Shown here: positions 34,477 through 44,520 of the stretch, one piece after another
Layout of the letters: each line of letters opens with the position of its first letter
How positions within the stretch are numbered: position 1 is the stretch's first letter
NCBI RefSeq assembly: GCF_002197845.1
Contig: NZ_NIDE01000002.1
Location: 806,001 to 870,000 of the forward strand
Reading direction: 5' to 3'
Origin: Fimbriiglobus ruber
Lineage (GTDB): Bacteria; Planctomycetota; Planctomycetia; Gemmatales; Gemmataceae
Length of the DNA: 64,000 nucleotides
The notes under the pieces: model-generated
Database searches by the model: none
The model's input: the letters and a program-made list of their open reading frames with translations, nothing else
Told to the model about the DNA's origin: nothing
Made by a program: the position numbers and the translations under genes

Positions 34477-37400
34477 ATGGCTATTCCGCGCGCTCGCCGA
34501 GCGTTCCGCGTCCCGCAATGGCGCCTCCGCCAGTGGCTGCCGGCGGTGTTGGTCGCCGGCCTGGGTGGGACGGCCCTGGCCCTCCAGCCCCAGGCCGCCC
34601 CGGTCACTCAACCGGCCCCGGCCCAGCCGATGGCCCCGGTCCCGCCGGCCGCCGATGTGCAAAAGAAATTCTCGTACAAGTTCGAGAAGGCGTCGTGGGA
34701 CTCGGTCTTCGCGTGGTTCTCCCGGCAGAGCGGGCTGAACCTGATCGCCACCGTCAAGCCGACGGGGACGGTCTCCCTCACGATCGACAACAAGACGCTC
34801 CCCGAAATCATCGACCTGTTCAACGACGCGCTGGCGGCCGAAAAGTTCGTGCTCGTCCGCCTCGAACAGTCGTTCACGCTGCACACGGCGGACGAGAAGT
34901 TCCCGAGCGAGTGGATCGCCAAGATCACCCCGGACCAGCTGTCCAAGCGGGGTAAGTCGGAGATCGTCCAGACCGTCCTGCCGCTCAAGACGATCATGGC
35001 GGAGGACATCGTCCCCCAGGTGAAGAAGCTCCTCACCAACTTCGGGGAAGTCTCCCCGCTGGGGGCCAACAACCTGATCGTGACCGACAAGGCCGGGAAC
35101 ATCCGGAACATCGTCACGCACCTCGCCACGCTGGAAGACGAAAAGAACGGGGACTCGCTGACGTACGTCTGCAAGTTCCAGAAGGCCCAGAAGATCGCGG
35201 ACCTGCTCGGCAAATCGCTCTCCGACGAGAAGACGGTGGTGCCGGCGCAGCCGGGCGGGTTCGGGGGCGGATTCCCCGGCGGGTTCGGGGGCGGATTCCC
35301 CGGCGGGTTCGGGGGCGGCGGATTCCCCGGCGGCGATATGGGCGGCGGCGGTGGCCGCGGTAACCGGGGCGGTGGGGGGAACAACAACAACAACAACGGT
35401 GGCGGGGGCGGGATCGGGCCGCGGTTCCGGTCCGTCCAGATCGCCGTCCAGGAAGAAACCAACACGATTGTGGTCACCGGCCCGGCGGACAAGATCGCGA
35501 TCGCCAAGAATCTGCTCACCCAGCTCGACGCCGGCAGCCCCGGGGAGAAACCCCGGATCATCGGCGGGAAGGCCGAGTCGCGGACGTACAACGTCCCGGC
35601 CAGCACCGCCGACGCGGTGGCGGGGATGCTCAAGAACGTCTACAAGACGTCCAGCGTTACCCAGATCACCGCCCTCCCGGGCGGCAACCAGATCCTGGTC
35701 TACGCGCTGCCGGCCGACCACTTCGACATCGTCGACATGATCCGGGGCGACAGCCAGACCAAACCGAACACGGTGGTCAAGAACATCCCGCTGTCGGTTA
35801 CGACGCCCGACAAGGCGGCCAAGACGCTCCAGGCCGCGCTCGGCAGCACCGGCCTCTTCATTGAGGCCCAGACCGAAGGGACGCCCGGCATCGTCCTCCG
35901 CGGGACGCCCGACCAGATCGCGCAGGCGGAGGAGGTCCTCCGGGCGCTCGGGGAAGACCCCCGCACGGGGGCCGTGCTGAACAACCTGCCGACCATGCGG
36001 GTGATCACGATCGACAACGGCAGCCCGGCCATCCTCGCCCAGGGCCTGGCCGACATGCTCAAGAACCTCGGCCGCAAGAACCCGGTCCAGGTGATCGACC
36101 CGAGCCAGTTTAATAAGAAGTCGGACCCCGAGCCGGCCCCGGTGCCCCCGCCGAAGCCGGACGCGCCGCAGCAGAAGTCGTCCCGCGAGAGCGGGCTGCC
36201 GGCGGAGTTCGTCGTCGCGCAAGTGCCGGGCGGCCCGCTCGCCGACCCGCAAGCGCCGCAACCAAAGAACGACCCGGGCGCGGCGAAGCCGGTCACGATC
36301 ACCATCGCCGGGGACAAGTTGATCATCAACAGTCAGGACCCCGAGGCGCTGGAGATCGTCACCCAGCTGGCCCGGCTCCTCACCGCCCAACCCAAGGGCG
36401 AGCAGCTCTTCGAAGTGATCCGCCTGAAGAACGTCGCCGCGGAAGACGCGGCCAAGGTCATCAGCGAAGCCTTCAACGGCCCGGCCCCGCAAGGCGGCAT
36501 GGGCGGCGGCGGCGGCGGCGGTCGAGGTGGTCGTGGCGGTGGCGGCGGTGGTGGGTTCGGGGGCGGTGGATTTGGCGGGTTCGGTGGACTCGGCGCCCTC
36601 TTCGGCGGCCTCGGCGGCGGGCCGGGCGGCGACGGCGTGCCCGGTAGCCCGGCGGCCGGCCGCGTCCGCGTGGTCGCGGACAAGACGAGTAACTCGCTGA
36701 TCATCGTCAAGGCGTCGATGCTCGACCTACTTACGATCCGCCACCTGCTGCGGAACGCGGTCGACTACGACGGCCCGCCCGAGGGGGGCGTCGCGAAGAC
36801 GTTCATCATCTCGATCAAGTACGCCCGGGCGGAACGGGTCGCCGAGCAGCTCCGGGAACTCTACCGGAACCAGACGTCCCGGCTCACGGCCCTGCCCGCG
36901 CCGTCACCGTTCGCCCTCGGCGGTGCCCAGCCGACCCCGCTCCAGCCGGCTTCCCTGTCCGTCGTCGCCGACGAGGCGAGCAACCGGCTCATGGTGAACT
37001 GCACGGACAAGCTGTACGTCGAAGTGAAATTACTGGTCGAGGAACTCGACCAGACGACCAAGGACAACCCCGAAGTCGTCCGGGTGGTCACGGTTAAGGG
37101 CCTGAGCCCCACCCAGGTTCAGCAGGCGGTCGACGCCCTGCTCGGCCGCCCGGTCGTCGCGACGAACACGCCCGGCGGGATGCAGGCCGGACAACGCCCC
37201 GGCGGGTTCGGTGGTGGTGGATTCGGCGGTGGCGGGTTCCCCGGCGGTGGTGGGTTCGGTGGTGGTGGATTCGGTGGTGGCGGGTTCCCCGGCGGTGGTG
37301 GACTCGGCGGTGGCGGGTTCGGCGGCGGGCGCCCGGGTGGCGGATTCGGTGGGGGCGGTGGTGGCCCCGGCGGTGGCGGATTCGGCGGGGGAGGGGGAGG

Positions 37401-40400
37401 CGCGAGACCCGGGGGCGGCGGCCAGGGTGGCGGCCGCGGCGGCCAGGGGGGTGGCGGACGCAACCAGCGGTCCGCTCTCGACGGCTCCGGAGGGCGCGAT
37501 TTTTTTGAAGACCGGGGAATGGATTCCCCTTCCGCGCTGATCTACGACCCGCTGACCGACGACACGCCGGGCCCCGTCACACAGGCCCCGCCCGTCGATA
37601 ACGCATCGATCCTGCTGACGGCCGCCTACCTGCCGCAGGAGCAGGCGCCGGCCCCACGCGCACCCGCGCCCCCGGCGGGAGGTCTGAACGCGCCGAGCCC
37701 GTCGAACGACGTGACCGTCCAGCCGTTCGAGGAACTGGGGATTATCATCCTCCGCGGGCGGAACGAGCGGGACGTTCTGGAAATCCTGCGGTTCATCGAA
37801 CTCCTGACCAAGAATACGGAGTCCGCCCAGCTCGAAATCCGGCAGATCCCACTCGAACAGGGTGACGCGACAGAGATTGTCAGCCACCTCAACCAAATCT
37901 TCTCCCGCGTCCAGATCGGGATCGCGAGCAGTACCGTCGTCCAGCGCGGCATGGGCGCTGGCGGATTTGTGTTAGGCGCTGGGGGTGGCGGCGGGTTCGG
38001 ACAAGGCGGCGGGGCGAACCAACAAGCCCAGTCGACCGGTCCGCTCCTCATCTTCCCGCTCCCGCGTTTCAACTCGGTGCTGATCGCCGCACCGAAGAGC
38101 CGGATCGAAGACGTCGAGAAGGAAGTCCACCGGCTCGACAAGGCGGGCAGCGCCCAAATGAAGCCGGTCCCGTACCCGCTCAAGCGGGCCCCGGCCCAGT
38201 ACGTGGGCTCGCAGATTCAGAACTTTTTCGCCCAACGGTATTCGGACGAGAGCCTGATTCAAAATCAGATCCGGGTGTCGTTCGACGCGAACACCAACAC
38301 CGTATTCGTCCAGGCCGGCCCGTCCGACCAGGCGGAGATCGCGGAACTTATCAACTACTTTGACACGCGTACCTCGAAGGCGGTCAACGAAGTTAAGGTG
38401 TTCCGGCTCCGCAACGCGTACTCGGACGAATTGGCCCAGGTACTCGGCCAGGCGCTCACCTCGTCGATCGTGAACCCGAGTCTGTCGGCGGTCCAGCGGC
38501 AGATCACGGGGGCCGGTGGCGGGGCCGGCGGGGCCGGCGGCGGTGCGGGCGGCGGCGGGGGCAACAACGTCCCCGGCGGGTTCGGCCAGGTCGGTGCCGG
38601 CGGTGGCGGTGGCGGTGGGTTCGGGGGCGGTGGGGCCGGTGGTGGCGGGTTCGGCGGCGGCGGCGCCGGCGGGGGGCTCGGTGGCGGTGCCGGTGCGACC
38701 GGCAGCCTGACCCAGGGGTCCGGCCTGACCACCAAGACGACCACCCTCAAGTTCTTCAGCGCGGCCGGCGGGACGCCCGTCGAGTCCGGGATGCTCGAAG
38801 ACGTCCACATCACCCCGGACGCGCGGATCAACGGCCTCATCATCGCGGCCCCGTCCACGACCATGCGGTTGCTCGAAGCCCTGATCAAGGAACTGGACGT
38901 CGTCGCGGCCGCCTCGTCGTACATCAACGTCTTCACCCTGAAGCGGGCGGACGCGGTCACGACGGCCACGATCCTGACCAACCTGTTCTCCAGTTCGGCC
39001 CGGACCGGGGCCGGCGGGGGCGGCGCGTTCGGGGCCGGCGGCTTCGGCGGCGGGGCCGGCGGCGGCGGTGGTGGGGGCGGCGGGCTCGCCGGCGGCGGCG
39101 CGACCGGCGGGCTGACGTCCGTCAACGCGGTCAGCCGGCCGCTGCTCACCCTGACCGGTCAGGCGTCCGACGGGGCCACCTTGATCGACCTGCGGATCAC
39201 GGCCGACCCGCGGACCAACTCGATCGTCGTGGCCGGCAGCCGGAACGACCTGGACACGATCAACGCGATCGTCGCCCGGCTCGAGGACGCGGACGCCCCG
39301 CAGCTGCGGTCCGAAGTGTTCAAGCTCCGGTACGCGGCCTCGGCCGACCTGGCGACGGCCATCCAGACCTACGTGGCCACGTACACCCCGTTGATCACCC
39401 AGCAGTACCAGGGGCCGTTCCAGACGATCCAGAAGAACGTCGTGGTGGTGGCCGAGCCGGTCAGCAACACGCTGATGATCGCGGCCTCCCAGCCGCTCTT
39501 CGAAGAGATCGCGCGGATGGTCGCCCGGATGGACGCCCAGCCACCGCAGGTGTTCGTCCAGGTGACGATCGCCGAAGTCCAGCTCACGGCCCACGAGGAG
39601 TTCGGGGTCGAAATCGGGCTCCAGAGCCCGATCCTGTTCTCCCGCAGCTCGACCGGCACGACGCCGGGGACGCCGGGGTACAACTTCAACTCGACGGCCG
39701 CCCTGCCGAACACCACGTCGGCCGGGTCGGGGACGGTCGGGTTCCAGGGGCTCGGCCAGCTGGGCGTCGGTCGGTCCGGGTCGGCCGGGGTCGGCGGGTT
39801 CGTCTTCTCGGCCGCCAGCGACGCCGTCAGCATCCTCGTCCGGGCCCTCAAGACCCAGGGCCGGGTGGACATCCTGAGCCGCCCGCAGTTGCTCCTGACG
39901 GACAACCAGCAGGGGTTCTTCCAGGTCGGCCAGCAGTACCCGCTCCCGTCGGCCACGACCGTGACCGGGACCGGGTTGGCCCAGCAGTCGATCACGTACG
40001 TGGACATCGGGATCGTGTTGCGGATCACCCCGCGGATCAACCCGGACGGCCGGGTACTCATGCGGGTCGAGCCGCAGGTGTCGAGCCCGGACCCGATCTC
40101 GGTGGCCGTCGGGACCACGACCGCCCCGGCGATCGACGTCCAGACCCTGCAGACGACGGTCCAGGCCGGCGACGGGGAGACGGTCGTCCTCGGCGGGCTG
40201 ATCTCCAAGCAGGACACCAAGCAGGAGAACAAGATCCCGGTCCTCGGCGACCTCCCGTGGGTCGGGGCGGCGTTCCGGTACCGGACCCAGGACCAGCAGA
40301 AGCGGGAGCTGCTCTTCATCATGACCCCGCACATCATCCGGTCCGAGGCCGACTTCGCGCGGATCTCGCGGGACGAGTCGAGCCGGATGAGCTGGAACCT

Positions 40401-41232
40401 GAAGGACGTGGCGAACGTCCACGGGTACGGGCTGGACGTCCTGAGCGGCAACCGGCCGCTGGCGCCCGGCGCCTGTCCGCCCGGGAGCTACACCCCCGGC
40501 CCGGCCCCGTACATGGCGTCCCCCGGGTTCGTCCCGTCGCCGTCGTACCCGTCCGTGCAACCCGAGACGCTGCCGCTCCTGATCCCGGGCCAACCGCCGA
40601 GTGCGGTCGTGCCCCCGGGCGCACTCCCGTACGGCACGGTCGGTCCGGTCGGTCCGTACGGTGGGTCGGGTGTACCGTACGGGCCCGGCGGACCCGTGCC
40701 GTACGGTCCCGGTGGGCCGGGTGTACCGTATGGCCCCGGCGGCCCGGTCCCGGGCGGTCCCGGCGGCCCGATTCCTGGTGGCCCTGGTGGCCCCGGTGGC
40801 CCGATTCCTGGTAGCCCGATTCCTGGTGGCCCGGTGCCGGGTGGGTCGATCCCGCCGGGTGGTCCCGGTGGGCCGGTACCTGGAAATCCGGGCGGGCAGC
40901 TCCCGCCCGGCGGACCGGGTGGACCGAACGCGCAGGTCGTGCCCCCGGCCGGTCCCGTGATCGTCCCGACGTCCGGGTCCGTGACGATCGTCGCTCCGCC
41001 CGTCGGAACGCCGGTCACCGTGACCCCGCCCGCGGGGACTGGGGTTCCGGCGAACTCCGGCAAGCCGCAACCCGTGGTGATGTACCCGCAGTCGCAGATG
41101 ACGCCGGGGTACGTGCCGCCGACCCCGCAAACGGTCAACACTCTCCCCGCGGGCAGCGATTCGGCGCCGGCGACCAAGCCCAACGGACAGGACGCGACGC
41201 CGTGGGTGTTCCAGCGCGGTCCTTCGAAATAA
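34477..41232 (+). CDS. gspD: Giant secretin (GspD/PilQ superfamily)
   Basis: 2251 residues, about three times a normal GspD. Signal peptide (about 1-36), an N0 domain (FSYKFEKASWDSVFAWFSRQ, about 65-140), then a series of roughly eight to ten N1-type modules, recognisable by repeated phrases such as NNLIVTDKAGNI, TNTIVVTGPADKI, SNSLIIVKASM, SNRLMVNCTD, TNTVFVQAGPS, INGLIIAAPST, TNSIVVAGSRN and SNTLMIAASQ. Several are separated by Gly-rich inserts (about 258-313, 672-727, 905-995, 1345-1408, 1510-1547). The secretin barrel core lies at about 1690-1950 (FVQVTIAEVQL ... IPVLGDLPWVGAAFRYR ... ELLFIMTPHII). A Pro/Gly-rich tail follows (1988-2251). It forms the outer-membrane channel of the type II system. 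ATG at 34477 directly precedes the signal peptide. Confidence 0.9.
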   Translation: MAIPRARRAFRVPQWRLRQWLPAVLVAGLGGTALALQPQAAPVTQPAPAQPMAPVPPAADVQKKFSYKFEKASWDSVFAWFSRQSGLNLIATVKPTGTVSLTIDNKTLPEIIDLFNDALAAEKFVLVRLEQSFTLHTADEKFPSEWIAKITPDQLSKRGKSEIVQTVLPLKTIMAEDIVPQVKKLLTNFGEVSPLGANNLIVTDKAGNIRNIVTHLATLEDEKNGDSLTYVCKFQKAQKIADLLGKSLSDEKTVVPAQPGGFGGGFPGGFGGGFPGGFGGGGFPGGDMGGGGGRGNRGGGGNNNNNNGGGGGIGPRFRSVQIAVQEETNTIVVTGPADKIAIAKNLLTQLDAGSPGEKPRIIGGKAESRTYNVPASTADAVAGMLKNVYKTSSVTQITALPGGNQILVYALPADHFDIVDMIRGDSQTKPNTVVKNIPLSVTTPDKAAKTLQAALGSTGLFIEAQTEGTPGIVLRGTPDQIAQAEEVLRALGEDPRTGAVLNNLPTMRVITIDNGSPAILAQGLADMLKNLGRKNPVQVIDPSQFNKKSDPEPAPVPPPKPDAPQQKSSRESGLPAEFVVAQVPGGPLADPQAPQPKNDPGAAKPVTITIAGDKLIINSQDPEALEIVTQLARLLTAQPKGEQLFEVIRLKNVAAEDAAKVISEAFNGPAPQGGMGGGGGGGRGGRGGGGGGGFGGGGFGGFGGLGALFGGLGGGPGGDGVPGSPAAGRVRVVADKTSNSLIIVKASMLDLLTIRHLLRNAVDYDGPPEGGVAKTFIISIKYARAERVAEQLRELYRNQTSRLTALPAPSPFALGGAQPTPLQPASLSVVADEASNRLMVNCTDKLYVEVKLLVEELDQTTKDNPEVVRVVTVKGLSPTQVQQAVDALLGRPVVATNTPGGMQAGQRPGGFGGGGFGGGGFPGGGGFGGGGFGGGGFPGGGGLGGGGFGGGRPGGGFGGGGGGPGGGGFGGGGGGARPGGGGQGGGRGGQGGGGRNQRSALDGSGGRDFFEDRGMDSPSALIYDPLTDDTPGPVTQAPPVDNASILLTAAYLPQEQAPAPRAPAPPAGGLNAPSPSNDVTVQPFEELGIIILRGRNERDVLEILRFIELLTKNTESAQLEIRQIPLEQGDATEIVSHLNQIFSRVQIGIASSTVVQRGMGAGGFVLGAGGGGGFGQGGGANQQAQSTGPLLIFPLPRFNSVLIAAPKSRIEDVEKEVHRLDKAGSAQMKPVPYPLKRAPAQYVGSQIQNFFAQRYSDESLIQNQIRVSFDANTNTVFVQAGPSDQAEIAELINYFDTRTSKAVNEVKVFRLRNAYSDELAQVLGQALTSSIVNPSLSAVQRQITGAGGGAGGAGGGAGGGGGNNVPGGFGQVGAGGGGGGGFGGGGAGGGGFGGGGAGGGLGGGAGATGSLTQGSGLTTKTTTLKFFSAAGGTPVESGMLEDVHITPDARINGLIIAAPSTTMRLLEALIKELDVVAAASSYINVFTLKRADAVTTATILTNLFSSSARTGAGGGGAFGAGGFGGGAGGGGGGGGGLAGGGATGGLTSVNAVSRPLLTLTGQASDGATLIDLRITADPRTNSIVVAGSRNDLDTINAIVARLEDADAPQLRSEVFKLRYAASADLATAIQTYVATYTPLITQQYQGPFQTIQKNVVVVAEPVSNTLMIAASQPLFEEIARMVARMDAQPPQVFVQVTIAEVQLTAHEEFGVEIGLQSPILFSRSSTGTTPGTPGYNFNSTAALPNTTSAGSGTVGFQGLGQLGVGRSGSAGVGGFVFSAASDAVSILVRALKTQGRVDILSRPQLLLTDNQQGFFQVGQQYPLPSATTVTGTGLAQQSITYVDIGIVLRITPRINPDGRVLMRVEPQVSSPDPISVAVGTTTAPAIDVQTLQTTVQAGDGETVVLGGLISKQDTKQENKIPVLGDLPWVGAAFRYRTQDQQKRELLFIMTPHIIRSEADFARISRDESSRMSWNLKDVANVHGYGLDVLSGNRPLAPGACPPGSYTPGPAPYMASPGFVPSPSYPSVQPETLPLLIPGQPPSAVVPPGALPYGTVGPVGPYGGSGVPYGPGGPVPYGPGGPGVPYGPGGPVPGGPGGPIPGGPGGPGGPIPGSPIPGGPVPGGSIPPGGPGGPVPGNPGGQLPPGGPGGPNAQVVPPAGPVIVPTSGSVTIVAPPVGTPVTVTPPAGTGVPANSGKPQPVVMYPQSQMTPGYVPPTPQTVNTLPAGSDSAPATKPNGQDATPWVFQRGPSK

Positions 41233-41353
41233 GTTGGGGCCAGTAACCGCGGGGGGCGGCAGGTTGCCGCCCCCTTATCAACTCGTTCAACGTTCTTTCA
41301 TTTGCCGGGCACTGTATCCCGGTACATTTTCACGAAGCCACGGAGGGCCGGTC

Positions 41354-42367
41354 ATGGACGTTCGGCCGATAGCCCGGGCGGCGGCACTCGCCGCCCCGGC
41401 CGCCCTGTTCGCCGCCCTCGGGGCGACCGGGTGTGTGTCCGCGAGTAAGGTGACGGATTCGGTGCGCCAGTCGCTCCACATGGAGGCGTCGCGGCCGGCG
41501 AGCCAGGCCGTCTGCGTTTGGCAGCGCCGCCTGAACTCCCTGCAGGACACGATGAACGACGGTGCCCAGGTTCCGGGTATCGTCGGGCAATTGTTCTTGC
41601 TCACGCCGGAGGGGAAGCCGGCCGACCTGACCGGCGACCTGACGATCGTCGTGTACGACGAGACGCAGCGGCCGCCCGGCGTCCCGGCGAAGGTGCCCGA
41701 GGTGTGGCACTACGCCAACCCGACGCTCAAGAACATGGTCACGACCGACGAGCATTTCGGCCGCTGTTGTGTCGTGTTCATCCCCTGGCGGATGGACTGG
41801 CAGGACGTGACGACCGTGAAGCTCATGGGCCGCTACCAGAACCCGGGCCACCCGGACGTCGCCATCACGGGCACCCGGGTCTCACTCGACTTCACGGCGA
41901 CCGGGACGCCCGTCTGGACGAAGAACGACGACTCCTCGGGCGGGAGGACGACGACGTCCGCCGCGTCGTTCGACCTCCGGGGGGTGCCCGACGGGAACCG
42001 GCTCGCGAAAGAGCTTGGCGCCGGACGGGCCCCGGCCATCCCGACCCGCGTGACCGGGACGGCGACCGCGCAAGCCGTGTTCCAGCCCCAGCAGCCCGCA
42101 CCGGGCGAGGGGATGACTCCGGCCGGCTACCCGCCGCAGCAACCGGCGGCCCAGCCCGGCTTCCCCCAGCAACCTGTACCGGGCCAGGGGATGACCCCGG
42201 CCGGGTACCCGGTGCCGCAATCCGGGGCGGCCGATTGGCCCCAGGCGCAGGCAGCCCCGCAGGCGCCGCCGGTCCAACAACCGGCGGCCTTTAACGGCGG
42301 CCAACCCGTGCCGGCCGGCGTCGACATCATGCGACCGCCGATCATTATCTCGCGCGACGGCCGCTAA
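41354..42367 (+). CDS. Lipoprotein associated with the secretion cluster
   Basis: 337 residues. ATG at 41354 with GGAGG 8 bases upstream. The signal peptide ends in a lipobox (ALGATGC), so Cys27 or so should be lipidated. The mature domain of about 190 residues contains WQRRLNSLQDTMNDG and LTGDLTIVVYDET and is of unknown fold. The C-terminal ~95 residues are Pro/Gln/Ala-rich with two copies of GMTPAGYP. Position directly after the secretin suggests a pilotin-like or accessory role, but there is no sequence evidence for this. It probably ends the cluster. Confidence 0.7.
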   Translation: MDVRPIARAAALAAPAALFAALGATGCVSASKVTDSVRQSLHMEASRPASQAVCVWQRRLNSLQDTMNDGAQVPGIVGQLFLLTPEGKPADLTGDLTIVVYDETQRPPGVPAKVPEVWHYANPTLKNMVTTDEHFGRCCVVFIPWRMDWQDVTTVKLMGRYQNPGHPDVAITGTRVSLDFTATGTPVWTKNDDSSGGRTTTSAASFDLRGVPDGNRLAKELGAGRAPAIPTRVTGTATAQAVFQPQQPAPGEGMTPAGYPPQQPAAQPGFPQQPVPGQGMTPAGYPVPQSGAADWPQAQAAPQAPPVQQPAAFNGGQPVPAGVDIMRPPIIISRDGR

Positions 42368-42394
42368 CGTGCTGCCAATGTTGCTTTGCTTGGG

Positions 42395-42450
42395 TGGGAT
42401 GGCGGGACCGCCGTCCCGGCGGTCTCCGGGACAAGCGAGGCGCCTGTCCC
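42395..42450. repeat. Structured repeat with alternative hairpins, possible terminator
   Basis: GACCGCCG-TCC-CGGCGGTC (42406-42424) and GTCCCGG...CCGGGAC (42413-42432) are mutually exclusive stems, followed by GGGACA...TGTCCC. It lies between the lipoprotein gene and IS66 copy 2. No T-run, so termination is uncertain. Confidence 0.4.
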
Positions 42451-42476
42451 TGCCTTTCAAGATCAGGTGAAAAGTC

Positions 42477-44379
42477 GTAACTTCTCAATAACCCCGCGGG
42501 CGTCGGCATCGCGCGCGGGTGCCCCGCCGAACAGGAAGTTCGGTGGCGTCGAGAGCTTGAATAGAAGTCTATATCGTTGCGGAACCGGCCGCTCTCTGGC
42601 GGACCAACTCCGATAAAGGAAGTAACTCTCCCGCCTTCAGGATTCGATCCTGAAGGTAGGACGTAAAGCGAACTCCCAGCTTCTTGCACGTCGACTTCAA
42701 ACTCAAAAACGTATCCCGGCAACGCTTGCCCAACTCGCCACGCGTGCCGGCACTGATCTTCCGCTTCGTCGCCCAGTCCCGAAAATCACGCTCGGCCGTG
42801 TTGGTGTGCAGCGGCAGGTCCGGACGATCCAGAACCCGTAACAAGTCCGCTTTCTTGCCCGCCATACGCTGCAACGCCGCGTTCAACTCCGGCCAGATGG
42901 TCGTGCGGCCGACGATGGCATCGAAACGCGCTCGCAGCAACTCGGCCTGGCTCGGCGTCGGCGCCAAACGATACGCCTTCAAGTCGGCGTACAGTTGCCA
43001 GACCGCCGTCAACACCTCTTCCATCGCTTGACATTGCTCACGGCCACACGGCGTCAACTTGGCCAGATTGCGTTCCTGGTGAATCCAGCACAAGCCATGA
43101 ACGAACAGGGCATAAATCGCCGAGCCATCGCTGACGAGGCCCAAGTTCGGCGATAGGCCGTGAGCAATCGCGCTGCCCAGCAACGCCGCCTCCGTCATCG
43201 TTTGACGATGCTTCGCGTTGTCGATTCCCAGGCCATCCAAATGCTGATTCCAGGCCGACACATCCGCGAACGTCCGTGTCACGAACGGACGCTCCCCCAC
43301 GTCGCCGGTCGACACCTCGGCTTGCAACAACGGCCAGATTTTGGCAGGCAACCCCTGTCGCGTCAGGTAGGCCCAGGCATGCTCGTTCAGCACATAATCG
43401 ATCCGACCGCAACGCAGCACATCCAGGAATTTGCTCCGCTCTTTCGTGTCGCTGCTGTGGAAGGACGTGAAGAATTCATTGCAAATGCACAGACACGAAC
43501 CGTAACGTCCCTGGTGGGGAGCCCCCGAATCGTCCACGTTCAGGCAGGTGAAAACCTGCAAGGCCGTCGGCAACAAGGCGTCCTTCTCTGCGTGAAACGC
43601 CGCGTGATTCTCGGTCAACATGTTGTTGACTTGGCCCGCGGAAATGTCGACGCCGTAATCCCGCAATTCTTCGAGAAGGCGACTCTGGGGAACGTGGGCC
43701 GCGTAATGCTGTTGCAACACGAAACCAAGCAATCCGGGACCGAAATGCCCGCGAATTCCCGCCGGCAGTTCGCCACGAATCCACTCCCCCGTCGGCGCCT
43801 GCCAGGTTTCCAACCAATACCGCGTGTTGTGTGTTTTGATCACCAGATCCTGCACGACGAACGCATCGCGACGCAACAACTTCGCGTCGGGCGGCAACGG
43901 TTTCGGCGTGACCGGAACCTCGGCGTGAATCGGCAGATCGTGGGTCTTCGAACGCTTCTGCGAACCGGGCCTCTTGCCATCGGGCAATGGAGGAGTGAAG
44001 GGCTTGCTTAACTTGCTGGGCTTGCTGTTGGACGCGGGTTTCTTCGGACCTCCCTTGAGTTGTGTGATCTCTCCCGTGAGTTGCGTAAGTTCGGTTTCGA
44101 GATCCGCAATGCGTTGGGAGTACTCTTCGATCACCTTCAGCAAGAGAAGCACGAGAGGGGTTCTGTCGTCGTCGCGGATGCCCGCGATGACTTCTGGCCA
44201 TGACGCCGCCGCGGGTGTTGCCACCTCCCGGCCGGAGTCGTTGCCGTCAGTACTCGCGGAAAGGTTCATGCGGCCAACATAAGAAACCCCCCTTCGATCA
44301 GCTGCGCCACGGACCCGGAATTTCTAAACGCAAGCACCCCCTGCTCGGCGACCGTCGCAGGAAGTTATTGAGAAGTTAC
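42477..44379 (-). mobile_element. IS66-family insertion sequence, copy 2 (1903 bp)
   Basis: Same length, ends and encoded protein as copy 1, but in the opposite orientation. Inverted repeats are at 42477-42492 and 44364-44379. The flanking 8-bp duplication is GAAAAGTC (42469-42476 and 44380-44387), different from copy 1. Confidence 0.95.
42569..44269 (-). CDS. IS66-family transposase (copy 2)
   Basis: 566 residues, identical in translation to the transposase at 4056-5756, including the N-terminal coiled-coil and the DDE core. The identity implies very recent duplication or ongoing transposition. Intact frame. Confidence 0.93.
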   Translation of the reverse strand: MNLSASTDGNDSGREVATPAAASWPEVIAGIRDDDRTPLVLLLLKVIEEYSQRIADLETELTQLTGEITQLKGGPKKPASNSKPSKLSKPFTPPLPDGKRPGSQKRSKTHDLPIHAEVPVTPKPLPPDAKLLRRDAFVVQDLVIKTHNTRYWLETWQAPTGEWIRGELPAGIRGHFGPGLLGFVLQQHYAAHVPQSRLLEELRDYGVDISAGQVNNMLTENHAAFHAEKDALLPTALQVFTCLNVDDSGAPHQGRYGSCLCICNEFFTSFHSSDTKERSKFLDVLRCGRIDYVLNEHAWAYLTRQGLPAKIWPLLQAEVSTGDVGERPFVTRTFADVSAWNQHLDGLGIDNAKHRQTMTEAALLGSAIAHGLSPNLGLVSDGSAIYALFVHGLCWIHQERNLAKLTPCGREQCQAMEEVLTAVWQLYADLKAYRLAPTPSQAELLRARFDAIVGRTTIWPELNAALQRMAGKKADLLRVLDRPDLPLHTNTAERDFRDWATKRKISAGTRGELGKRCRDTFLSLKSTCKKLGVRFTSYLQDRILKAGELLPLSELVRQRAAGSATI

Positions 44380-44407
44380 GAAAAGTCAGCGAAAATGGAT
44401 GCGGTCG

Positions 44408-44465
44408 GGGCCCCCGGGTTCACACCCGGGGCTACCTTGTGCCGTCCCTCCGGGGCTCAAAACCA
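44408..44465. repeat. Dispersed repeat (family D), reverse orientation
   Basis: Contains GGGCCCCCGGGTTCACACCC and CGGGGCTCAAAACC, the reverse counterpart of the TTTTGAGCCCC... unit at 18059-18112. Lies between IS66 copy 2 and the kinase-receiver-HD gene. Confidence 0.5.
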
Positions 44466-44520
44466 CCGCGGGGAAGTGTCGGATCGGAGCCCCGTTAGCC
44501 CCGCGTGGGAACGGGCGGCG

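Noticed and set aside
37972-41130. 1052-codon minus-strand ORF opposite the secretin
   Set aside because: Arg-rich antisense shadow produced by the high-GC, codon-biased secretin gene.
42569-44269. IS66 copy 2 as the interrupter of a gene
   Set aside because: The flanking sequences joined at GAAAAGTC give no continuous recognisable reading frame.
3938-44387. A 40-kb composite transposon bounded by the two IS66 copies
   Set aside because: Each copy has its own matching 8-bp duplication; a composite would share one duplication at its outer ends.
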